DNA from: Fasciolopsis buskii
Lineage: Eukaryota; Platyhelminthes; Trematoda; Plagiorchiida; Fasciolidae
Direction of reading: 5' to 3'
Length of the DNA stretch: 64,000 nucleotides
Assembly (NCBI GenBank): GCA_008360955.1
Contig: LUCM01004688.1
Location: 166,103-230,102, forward strand
Part shown: positions 36,648-47,200 of the stretch, in pieces
Layout of the letters: each line of letters opens with the position of its first letter
How positions within the stretch are numbered: position 1 is the stretch's first letter
Made by a program: the position numbers and the translations under genes
The notes under the pieces: model-generated
What the model saw: the letters and a program-made list of their open reading frames with translations, nothing else
Told to the model about the DNA's origin: nothing
The model's database searches: none

Positions 36648-37029
36648 TTTCATGAAATAATAATTCACCATGTGATATGATCGCTCGACTCACGATAAAA
36701 AAACAATGGAAGCACTGTACAGCTGTTTCATCCGTGTTAGGAATGATGAGCAGTGCATATGGACCGCGGCCGAACTGGGACGCGTACCGGAACAAGGAAG
36801 AACGATTCTGAATCGAACGCCTTAGCCATTACGCTACCGGACAAGCTCTGAACGGTTTGTTCAACTTCACCACATGATGTTGCACCTATCCGTGACTGAT
36901 TTGCACGGTTACTGTGACATCATCGCTCAGCTCACCTAACAAGGATAAAACAGCTGTACAGTGCTTCCATGGTTTCTTTTTTCGTGAGTTGAGCGATGAT
37001 ATCACATGGTGAATTATTTCATGAAATAA
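36648..37029. mobile_element. Palindromic tRNA-core element, family A, copy 3
   Basis: Best preserved outer ends: TTTCATGAAATAATAATTCA with CATGTGAT on the left and ATCACATGGTGAATTATTTC then ATGAAA on the right, followed inward by CGCTCGACTCACG / CGTGAGTTGAGCG. The tRNA-like core is in minus orientation relative to copies 1 and 2. Inside, at about 36914-36936, a second GTGACATCATCGCTCAGCTC repeats the left end, which suggests a rearrangement or insertion of one element in another. Confidence 0.85.
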
Positions 37030-37404
37030 GAAGTATGAGATGAAAAAACTGTGAACAAATTATCGTATGATTCTTGAAGCGACTCATCGTCCATTCATGC
37101 TCCTAACGATCCAAATAGGATTCCAGCGTGAAATAAGACGTGGGTTTTGGCAAATCCTGATTTGTGCTCATGATTTGCTGAATGATAACCGCGCCCCTCT
37201 CGATTTTCACGGTTACCTTTGCTTGTCACTGTAGTTTTCAACGCAATCGGATCGACCATAGCTGTCTGGGTCAGGAGGATAAGTGCATCTACTTTAAGAG
37301 ACTACCTTAATTTCGACGAAATCAATGTGGATCCAACTGCAGTGGAGAAAAATTTCGGAGTATGATCACAAAAATGGCACTTTATTATCTAAGTACATGC
37401 ACAC

Positions 37405-37585
37405 GCGCTTGTGGAGCGGTACATGCGGCACTGGCCAAGCGGGTGACGTCGTGGGTTCAAACCCTCCTACCGCCAGTCAACTTCCCCACTCGGCATCCCT
37501 CTGCTGGCCGCGGGCCCCTTCCTGTGAGATGATGTACATTCATATTTCACTTATAAAGGAACTAAAAGATCAAACATAAAAAAGA
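37405..37585 (+). repeat. tRNA-derived SINE, family B, copy 3
   Basis: The best tRNA-like head of the family: GGCCAAGCGGGTGACGTCGT then GGGTTCAAACCCTCC as B box. The body has CCGCCAGTCAACTTCCCCAC and GGCCGCGGGCCCCTTCCTG, and the tail ends in GGAACTAAAAGATCAAA. Confidence 0.85.
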
Positions 37586-40320
37586 TAAAAGATACTCACA
37601 CACGTTCGTCCATCCGCAGTAGCAGACGAAAAAAGACCACAATTCGGACCAAGTCGAGAATGTCAGTCGTTCACTTTCTAATCCAGCATCAAGAGACGCC
37701 AGCCGAACTGGATTTGGAGAGCAAGGTCCTTGTAGTGCCACGTAAAACTGACTTAAAAATGGGAAAAGCGTGTTGAGAGCTGGGAGAGTCAAGAAGAAAT
37801 ATTTAGCTAAGACACATAACAAAGAAAAAATGAAACGAAATATTTGTGAATTCAATCACCTAACTTCTTTCAAAACGTTTGTCTCCTGATGACGTCGTCC
37901 GAACTCGAAAAATGAATCCGATTCAACAACGCTGCGCCAGGTATCGTGCAGTACCGGCATAATTAGTACTCGAGACTAATGGCCTTCTGAACGTTAAACA
38001 TCTGTACTGTGTTTGCGACATATGATGTGATGCAAGCAAAATACATGAAACTAGAAAGTCAGGCAGTTCACATCAATGCAATTACACATATCACTGACTG
38101 TTTTTATTGTTAAAATCGACCTAGACGAAGTATTTGATCTAACTGATCAGTCCTGATGGCTGTTAGAGCCGTTCACTGCTCCTCAGCCCTCGTCCGAAAC
38201 AGTGGTATTCGCGGAATGAACGTCTACTCGCGTGATTTGGACAATCGATCGAGAAAATTACTAGGAAGAGGCATTCACAAACAGTCCTAGTGCAGCCTCA
38301 AGGGCCGTTTATCAAATGTGATGGTCCTACCCCAGTACGAGGGTTTCAATCTAAGGAAACCGAAGAAATTGCCTGCAGTCTTAGACTGTGTGGTTAGACA
38401 CGGTAGGAGGTCTATGAACAAAATAGTACACAATTGCCTAGACAAAACAACAAGGGGAAAACCCACATCTGTTCCGTCCTGGTCTGGAAGCATCAATAGT
38501 GCTTGTCTATCGTGCCGTAGCCAGAAAGGGAAATATTGGAAAAACAAAGTCTACTCAAACGTTTGTCACTGGGTTAAATACTCGATCATTTTCAAGGAGG
38601 TTCTGGTTGCTTAGCTTGACTTTTAGATGACAAACGTTTCACCGTTAATAGAGGTGACATTGTCATTGACTGATGATGAGACGTTTGCAATCCAAACGCC
38701 AAGCTCAGCTATCAGAACCCCATGGAAACCAAAAGCTTAAGCCAAGACCAACAGAAATTTTCAGATCAACTGGGCCTCGAACATTTTTCATATTTTCCGG
38801 GATTATTTTACCATAGCTTGCCTCAAGCTTCCGGATTTTTTAGCGATAGTTGTCAAGTAGGCTTCATGGTGCTTTTCCAAACGGAAGATTTGGCGATCGA
38901 TATGGCAGTCAAAGCTTGTCCTCGCCCTGCTCCTCCGTGTTCCGTGATTTAAACCATTCGGTAACAAACTAGTTAGAATACACAGCGAATTTTCGCAGTC
39001 GACTTCCCCACTCGGGAGTCTTCTGATGGTCATGTCGTCCATAGAGAAAATTATGTACTTTGTTTTTCGTTACTCAAGGAATTAAGAAGGTAAGGAAATA
39101 CGATACAGAAAGTCAAAGCATATGAATTAAAAGTCGTTTACAGTGGGACAAGCATTCTGTCGTAGCTCCTCAGAAGAATGTCGGTGAAGATGTGCAGACT
39201 GTGTTCGTGCGAGACAGAGTGAAAAAGGGTTCGACACGCACACCTGCGATCGATCGATGGATCGATCGCTCATTTGGATTTGTCTGTTTGGAAATGAAGC
39301 GGAAAGTCGATCCAAGCGATGTCAGTGAACACTTTCACGGAAAGGATATTTTGTCTTCAATAAATTTAGTGTCATTTTTCGTGGATCATATTAGTTCAAA
39401 AGTTGCAGTTTGAAGAAACTACTGTTTTGTGCCAACCCATTCTCAAGCTGTTTACAGACGACATGGGAAACACGGAAAAATAGATCAGACATTTTGACAG
39501 GAGTAAAGGGTTTATCGCAGTCTAGGTGCACATATCGTGATTGGTTCATTCAGCTTGCATCTACTAGGTGATGGAATAACAACCGCATATTATTTGTTAT
39601 TCTTGGCCCGCTGCAGTTGACACGCCTGGAATCGATGTTCATCAACATGAAAATTCTCGCTTATCTTTCACACTGCCTCAGTTTTCTATCTTAGTGTGAT
39701 CTGTAAAAGAGTTGAGATCAAAGTACAGAGAAACAGCTGTTGCGTCAAAAAATAATGTTCTACCTACTCACCAACCAGTATTTTTCGTAAACCATGTAAT
39801 CTATCTGAAATAACAGGTGACTACAAACTGCGGTACAATCTGGCCGACAGAACCGCTTAGGACAATCCCTGTCGTGAGTGATACGAACTTAGGAACAACA
39901 CACCGGTAATTTACTGGTCCGCGGATAAAACCGTGAATAAAATATGAAGCACAAAACTGAGGAAATCATAATAGCTGGAGGTGAGCTTTTCATTTTGTTG
40001 AAAAGATTTCTTCCGATCCATGTACCAAGATGGATGAAAACAGTTGATGATTCTAAATCGATGTGATGAAACAGCCGTACAATTTTGCGTTCATGGTGCA
40101 TTCACCAGTGAATGGGTGAAATGGCACAATGAATTGTTTGCAAACATCTTAGCTTTAAGTGTTTTCCCCATTTCAATCTATTCCGACCAAACGGAATAGA
40201 CTACCTTATAGTGCCTTTGGAGATGGATTTGAGAAACTGATGTAAAAACGAACATTGTTTTAATTAAATCTGTTCAACTAGTAAATTAGTTTTTTACAAA
40301 CAGTTTGTAAGCTGAATCTA
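37586..40320. other. No identifiable gene
   Basis: Holds a truncated SINE B (38985-39095), a short GATC-rich palindrome (39247-39268) and a right-half relic of palindromic family A near 40062-40137 (GATGAAACAGCCGTACA). Overlapping open frames at 38287-38614 on both strands have no recognisable motif. Confidence 0.45.
38985..39095 (+). repeat. SINE family B, 5'-truncated copy
   Basis: Begins in the body, GCAGTCGACTTCCCCACTCG, and continues through TCTGATGGTCATGTCGTCC to AAGGAATTAAGAAGGTAAGG. The tRNA-like head is missing or unrecognisable. Confidence 0.65.
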
Positions 40321-40384
40321 TATGATTATTAATGTTAGACACGGGACGAACTCAGAGCCCTCCGCTGGACATGGAGTTGGGAGT

Positions 40385-40500
40385 GTTTGTGCACTACTTC
40401 AAAATGGGAAATCCGCCCTCCAGTTGAGAAAACCTATTATTCCAAGTGCCCTTCACTTAGAACTCTTTCACACTGCCACGGACTGCGTACTTCTGTTAAA
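40385..40500 (+). repeat. Diverged unclassified repeat, copy 2
   Basis: TGCACTACTT, CCGCCCTCCAGTTGAGAAAA and CCAAGTGCCCTTCACTTAGA followed by ACTCTTTCACA occur in the same order as in copy 1 (24718-24850). It lies just upstream of the RTE-type reverse transcriptase relic, so it may be part of that element. Confidence 0.4.
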
Positions 40501-40776
40501 AGGCTTCTTTCAACGTTCCTACGGAAAAGAAGAGGAATGACGTCAATCCTTTCAGTCAATACGGCATCAGCAACTGAAGAAGCTTGAAAGACTAGGTCGT
40601 AATCATGTAACGATTATGAATTTCGAATATGAAGCGAACAAAAACCAAGATGGAAATGAGCCTGCGCTGTGGTATTGCAGGTGTAGGTGACAGGGTTGAA
40701 ACGTGTCCTCATTTTCGTGGCCACCGTCGACTCGAGCTGGTACAATATATTCATCAGCTGATTCGAGATCTGCAGA

Positions 40777-41640
40777 GAAATCGAAGCCTTAGAACGTCAT
40801 CAGGCACCTGGAGCCGATGACCTTTTCCCAGCTCTTTTCAAAGACAGAGGAATGGGACTAATCAGAGAACTTTCAGTTTTGTTGTCGAAGGTCTGGTGTT
40901 CCGAGAGTCCCAACCTCGTCAGGCGATTCGGTGATTGTACCCATCTTTAAAAAAGGACTCACATTTACGCAACTTTGACTACTAGGATAATTCCGCCATG
41001 CGACATTGTTTCTTGAAGAATTGAATGCCTAAAAAATAAGTGTTGATCTTCAGAGATTTTTACTGTCATGAGGGAAGATCGTGTTAGGTCTCACGAGAAG
41101 CTCTCGGTACCCTTTGTAGTCTCCAGTGGAGTACGTCAAGGTTGCCCTATATCTTCTTTCATACTCTCACTTTCTTTATTGATGAAATAATAATGTACAT
41201 CATCTCTCAGGAGGGGGGTCGCGGTCAGCAGAGGGCTACCGAGTGGGAAGTTGACCGGCGGTGGGAGGATTCGGACCCGCGACCCTCAGGTCCGAACGAC
41301 ACGACCTTACCCGTTTATCCACCACGGGCCCATTTCTGTCCAACTTCGCCACTGGGAATGTTCAGATAACGCTTTGTATGATCTTTTAGATGGCAGAGTT
41401 GAGCTGCACTCAGGAAACAGCTTCTGACTAAGATTATGCCGATGATATTGTCTTGCCGAGTAACGATACACAGGACGTTCAACGAGCGTGAGACAGCTTG
41501 GCGGTTAGGTTGTCGCGGCACGGTATCTGATTTACACCTCCCAAATTGAAGTTACTTGTTCAATACTGCCAGGAACCTGTGTCTGCAATCACCTTTTGTG
41601 GTGATCGGTTAGAGATAGACAATAGCTCCAAGTAACTCGG
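40777..41640 (+). pseudogene. Reverse transcriptase relic, RTE-type non-LTR retrotransposon (plus strand)
   Basis: A decayed reverse transcriptase, readable in pieces. In order: EALERHQAPGADDLFPALFK near 40777; VIVPIFKKG near 40940 in another frame; VVSSGVRQGCPISSFILSL near 41105-41160; the catalytic box YADDIVLPSNDTQDVQRA from 41435; and LLVQYCQEPVSAITF near 41540. These are the palm and finger motifs of RTE-type elements common in flatworms. A SINE B interrupts it at 41155-41335. Frameshifts and stops (for instance a TAA two codons before YADD) show it is dead. The endonuclease half was not recognised upstream. Confidence 0.9.
41155..41335 (-). repeat. tRNA-derived SINE, family B, copy 4, inserted in an RT relic
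   Basis: Minus orientation. Reverse-strand head has GGTCGCGGGTCCGAATCCTC (B box) and the body CCGCCGGTCAACTTCCCACT, GACCGCGACCCCCCTCCTG, ending in GATGTACATTATTATTTC. It sits exactly between the SGVRQGCP and YADD parts of the reverse transcriptase relic, so it is younger than that element. Confidence 0.88.
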
Positions 41641-41959
41641 GACCAGGTGACACCTGGTGGAGGTGCTGAGAAGGTCACACCCCGGTTGCTAATCAAGAGG
41701 TTAGGCCAGTTTTGGTTAGGAAACCTTTGAGAGGTTTTGAATAATAACTCCGAGGTTGCTGTGAAACAAAACGGTCAAAAGGGCATTAGTTCAGTTTCTA
41801 CAACCTGTAACCTCTCAATAATATGCTTTGGTATTGCTTATTAATTCACAGTATTGTCAACTCAAAAGAGACAAAATGAAATGAAAACCTTGGAAGCTCG
41901 AATGCAAGAAAAGTGGTGGGAGAAGGGTAGAAAAGATGACAGGTGTCACATTCAAGACT

Positions 41960-43400
41960 GTGACTAAAAGCAGCACTGAGCCATATCGCGAACCGTCTTA
42001 AATCCCTACTTGAAAGGATTTCCTGGAGCTCAAACAGGAAAGTCCAACTGGAACGTCACGAGCCAATCCATCGGTTTGAGTTTTCACAGCCTTGCATAAT
42101 GTGATCGACTAGCCACCTAGACTCCTTTCCGAAACACTATTTGCCTTAGAGGACAGCATGCGTTGAGGCAGGTTTTCTGCCAATATGCGCAACACATGAC
42201 CCAATCACCTTAATCTACTTCTCTTCAGCGTTTCTGCAAACTGAACCCCAGGTCACAGAAGGGTGAAAATCCTACTGTCATTGTTTTACCTAAAAATGCT
42301 AGTAAATCGATTTATAAACGGAAAACATCTCGTTTTCTATTCTGTACGAACGTGCCTGATTGCCACGTTAATACTGATCTTGATACTCGTGGTTACACTT
42401 CACCTGATAGCCGAATGTCACCCTGATACCACAATATTTCCTCAGACCCGTCAATGCTTATCCAGTGCTCTTTATCCAAGGGCGCAGAAAATCTGTCCAA
42501 TTTACAACCATCAAGTGTGATGCGATCAACAAAATATTAGAACCCATCTACTTCATCCAACTCTTCCCATATAAGAACAGGGTTCGGTTTGTGCAGCCAC
42601 TCCAGTAATGAAACAGCATTTTGCCCTTCGACAGGACGTAGCGCATCCCGAATTCACCCAAACTATCGTACGGGTGATCAAAAGACCTTTCCTTCTACCA
42701 GGATATTCACTCAGTAGCGCAACATCGTTCGCACATTCTAAGTCGAACAGGTTCATATATAATCGAACAGGAACATCACTGTTTTCACGACGGAATAGGG
42801 CTATTTTTATCGCCTAATTGACGAAATTGAAGAAGAATGAAACGTGGTAACCCTGGAAAATGCTTCTTTTCTGATGGTACACTCGGGTAAAAGACCCATA
42901 TATACACCAAATTGACCTCAGATGTTTCCAAACAAGGACTGGAAACGTGAATTAGATTTCTCTGTGCCACAGCGTTGCAAGATGACTAAATCGAAAGTCG
43001 TTTTTGGATCAGAAAAGACAGAAGTCATGAGTCTACGGAAGATGTGCTTCCGTTCTAAGGTTTGTTGCAGGGTGAATACACGGTCAACACCATCCAAGCC
43101 CTGCCGAAAATCGGCATGGTTTTCACGCATGCAACTCTGGTGGGCACTAGATAGCTGTGGGAGGAAAATTCCGGCGAGGTGTTTGGAAGCAGTGCCTAAC
43201 AGCATAATTGCTCTGTGATTTCCGCATGAGGAATTATCACGTTTCTCGCAAATCGATGCGATTACCGATTCACACCAGTATTTGGGATGTATTCCAGGAG
43301 TTTTGTTAACTCCGATGCTGAAACTTCTCCAGAATCCTTGAAGAAGGACGAAGACAATTCATCTGATCCAGTTGACTTATGCCTTTCAAAAAATGTTTCT
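41960..43400 (-). pseudogene. Reverse transcriptase relic, RTE-type non-LTR retrotransposon (minus strand)
   Basis: Read from high to low coordinates, motifs appear in proper order: RHKSTGSDELSSSFFKD (about 43390-43335), CGNHRAIMLLGTASKHLAGI (about 43230-43165), ENHADFRQGLDGVDRVFTLQ (about 43120), FRRLMTSVFSDPKTTFD (about 43045), LFDLECANDVALLSEYPGR (about 42750-42695), a WYQGDIRLSG segment (about 42420) and LGHVLRILAENLPQ (about 42205-42165), then C-terminal remnants to about 41960. Stops and frameshifts separate them. The usual YADD is CAND, so a catalytic aspartate is lost. Plus-strand open frames here, such as 42263-42520 and 42922-43218, are shadows. Confidence 0.9.
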
Positions 43401-44099
43401 CCATAGTGACCTGCTTTTCTGATGAAGGACTAATAGCTAATTGCACGATTCGGCTTGAATGCGTAAATTTAAGATCCATTAGCAGGAAGCGTCAACTAAA
43501 ATGTCTGTCACTGTGCTTCGCCCAAAGCTCCAGAAGACAACCTGAGAGAGAACCAATTGGCCTTCGGATTCCTTGATGACTTGGTATGCACTTGGCTTCC
43601 ATGGACTAGTGTTCCTAATCAGTCAGTAAAGACCATGAACATTTTCAATAGACCCGGTCTTTTATATTTCCTTGCTATACCACTATTTCTGGCTGTTAGC
43701 TGTCACATTTCTGGTCAGCTGACTTCTCCGGTCTTTTGCAAGAATCCAACAGAACGACCGAGATTGTTGACATCTACCGTTTCTGATGCACCTGTGACGT
43801 GCAGATATACTTAGGGATTGCCACTGAGAGTAGGGCTTTTGATCTAACCTAAGTGATCCCTGGGCGTTTCAGTGCGGGCACAGCTGCATGGAAAGCTGAA
43901 GCTGGAATTCCTGTCGGCGATTATCATCGAGAAACCGTCATACAGGATGGATATTCGTCATACAAAGGGTGCAAATACGAGCTAAAAGCAAGTAAAAACG
44001 AATTCGAACCCAATTCCACTGTAGTGAACCAGAATGATAGAACATCTTCGGCTGATCGATACAACTTGTCTCCTTCGCTAAGGCGGTCTATCTGATTGT
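43401..44099. other. No identifiable gene
   Basis: Might include a decayed 5' part of the minus-strand RTE element, but I could not find endonuclease motifs. Open frames at 43557 and 43853 have no known domain. Confidence 0.4.
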
Positions 44100-44295
44100 A
44101 ACACTATTTTACCTTTTATCTTTTATATTTTACATTCTTTACTAATGAACTAACAAAATACATCATTTTTTAGGAAGGGGTCACGGCCAACAGCGGGCTG
44201 CCAAGTGGAGAAGTTGACCAGTAGTGGGATGATTCTAACCCGCGATCTTCACTTCCAAACACCACGACCTTGTCTGCCTGACAACCGCCGGTCAA
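44100..44295 (-). repeat. tRNA-derived SINE, family B, copy 5
   Basis: Minus orientation. The tail side reads TTTTACCTTTTATCTTTTAT; the body AGGAAGGGGTCACGGCCAAC and GGCTGCCAAGTGGAGAAGTT; the head GATTCTAACCCGCGATCTTC followed by ACCACGACCTTG. Ends near GACAACCGCCGGTC. Confidence 0.8.
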
Positions 44296-47200
44296 AGCAA
44301 AAAAGGATACCCAGTGATCCGATAACGGTTTATGCCAAGAGGGGTTCTGTCAAAAACAGCTTACGGTCAAAACGAGCCCGAATACGGCAATAGCCGTTGT
44401 CGATGTTTTCGGCCGGGACAGAAAACCGAACTTCGGTGTGCAGTTTTGTCTTCTTCAGACATCCACCTTGATATTTTTGAAGCTACCAGGAGCATACTTA
44501 TCGTCTGTTGAACACATGTTCCGCAGGGATCGAGTTAAACCTCCGTAGAAATCGACTTCGTTATCAGGAAATATGCAATCGCTTAGTGCAGACATCGATA
44601 TGACGAGCAGAAAAAATGTGCTTCAGAGGACTGTGATTAACAGGTGTGAAATGGTCCAACCGTTCTGTACACAACTGAACGTTGAGTGGAATCCAGTCTG
44701 ACAATCGGTACACGTTCGGCTCGCAAGCTCAGACTGAGTACAACCCCAACTTGACTACGCGCATTCAAAGCTGGGTTAACTGGCACACGAAGGGAAAAGT
44801 AAATACGGAAGCGAGATCTTGCGATTGCATTCCAAAATCTAGTATGCAACTATTTTGAAAGGATCAATAATTCTGGCTACGACAGTCTTAAGCCTTACCT
44901 GGTTTAGGGTGAGAATACAGAAGCCAAATGAAATAAAGTGAACATGGACATCTAAGCTTAAAGAGTGCGCTTAGCATAGCTCCTGTTCTTTCCTCAATGT
45001 AGGCAGTTCATCGTGACTGCATGCATCGCAGGGTAGATTTTTCGTTGGATAACTGATTCCTATGTCCTAAAAGTCCCATCCGCAAATTGAAAGGTCCAAA
45101 TAGTAAGAGCAACCTGACTGCCATCATTTTGTATAGGATGTGTGCTCTGTATCTAGGCACGATCAGAAGAACCCGTAACCATTATTCGATACTATGGTGT
45201 GGTACTGAATGACCAGTGGTCTCACTAGGTTTGACTTGATGTTAATCTGCTTGTCAGTGAGTTTCCGTGTGCCTCTTAATAACTGATATAATATCTTACT
45301 GAACGGAGAATGCGCTTGAGCCTATGCGGAGCTTAGTACTACCAGCGCGGTTGCTGCATGGTGAGTTCGATGTTTTAGGAAATATGCTGTCATGCGAAAG
45401 TAAGAAACCAGTCCACGTGTTTAAATTTGCGCGTTGCTTGAGCATCGGACTTTTGCCTTGAGATTGAACGAGTCACGGGACTGCCAGGAAATGTACATAC
45501 CAGCGATCTATTGTGGATCACTCATCCATTGGAGTATGAGCGTGTCCCGGTAAAGAATCTTCGGTTTTCAAAAATATGTTAGGCTAAGGTATTGATCCTA
45601 TTCACACTTTTCTGCCGGATTTAGTATTATTTTGTAGGGCTTTTCATTATCGAAAAAATATGGGAGTCGGTGCTAAGTTGAATGGACTGTTTGTTGGACA
45701 TTACAGTGCCCGGAATCAAGCTTAAATTAAAAATATTATTCCATAACCGCATTAGGATTAAATGGAGGGTCAGGTGTGACAGAAAATACGTTAGTTGTGA
45801 CATTTCTGCTCCAGGAAAATCAGTTTTAGATATATTGACATGTAGGCAAATTTTACTTTGCGCGGGTATGTACCAATTGTTTGGAGACAAAAGAACAATG
45901 GAACAAGAGCTGAACATCCGTTGAACAGGCTTGTTTATTGAAGCGGATTGGAGAACATCAGGTCTCTGATGACCTTGTGCATTTTATGATATGTATACCT
46001 TTACTGGATTTTTATTCAATGTGTTCATTAATGTACTACCAGTCAGTTGCCATTAATGACGTGTATGGACCAAACCGTTCTACCAGATACCAGACAAGGC
46101 TTGCTGATCGCAAACCTGTTGTCACCAAGTGATCTCTCTCCCAATAAGTATTCTCGATTGACATAAATTCATACACGAGGATAAGGCGATACAACAATTT
46201 TTGGCTGTTACTTGATGCTTTTTTTTGTTGGCAACCGTTTCAGATACAGCGGAGATAAATGCAGTTGGCCATTACAGACACTTGTTCACTGGGTGCCCAA
46301 AAACGAAATTACCTTTGAAACTAACCTTCCTGTCTTATTTGCTAGGACTGTTTAATTACACAAACATGAAGAGGGAAAATCTGCATGATTTCTGTTCATA
46401 TAAATTGGAATTAAATCCAGTCAATATGCACTTAATGTACGAAAACCTTAGTTGCCTTTCACGTCACATCCCAGGCAAATTTTGCTAGCTGGTGGACGAA
46501 AATGCAGTGCTGCAATCGTTAAACTACATTATATTAAAATAGTTCAGTTTTGAAACTTCTAAAAATTGCCGCCTAACCTTGAGAAAAAAAAGAAGAAATT
46601 AACCAGTTTATTCACTGACTTATTGGTAAGATGAATGATTGATTGAATTTAGTGGTTGACTAACTGACTGGCAGATTATTTTTGCTGGGTTATTGAAACT
46701 CCGGCCTGCTGGAGATATTTAGTTCAGTTTTAAATTTTCGTCGATTTCGGATGAGAGATGGGAATACGATCACAAATTTAAAAATCTAGTTATATTTCAC
46801 AGCCGGGTTAAGCATTCGTTTTATCGGGATCTCGGGTGGTCTGTGTTTTAACATCGTGGGTGGCTCTTCATACTGGCGGAATATTGTCAGAATGCTGGGC
46901 ATCTGGTCCATATGAAAATTGCACGTCCAAAATGTGACAATTTGCTTCGAGCAGGTTAGCCGGCTGGAATTCAGTCCACAACACGTGCTCGCCGGCGCAC
47001 TCGTGGTGGAAACATTCATTCCCAACACACACACACACACACACACACAATGTGAGAGATTTCGTGAAAGCACGGAAACTCTTTCCGTGTTTCACGATTC
47101 GTTGAGGACTCAAAAAAATGTGATGGAATAATTCGTTTTGTATGGCATCAGATGTAGACTGTTGCTCCCAGTAATCTTGTACTGGACCACAGTTCAAATA

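Noticed and set aside
39247..39268. GATC-rich palindrome as a regulatory site
   Set aside because: Short self-complementary GATCGATCG run without context; common by chance in a window this size.
42263..42520. 85-codon plus frame with a membrane-like segment
   Set aside because: Antisense to the thumb region of the minus-strand reverse transcriptase relic.
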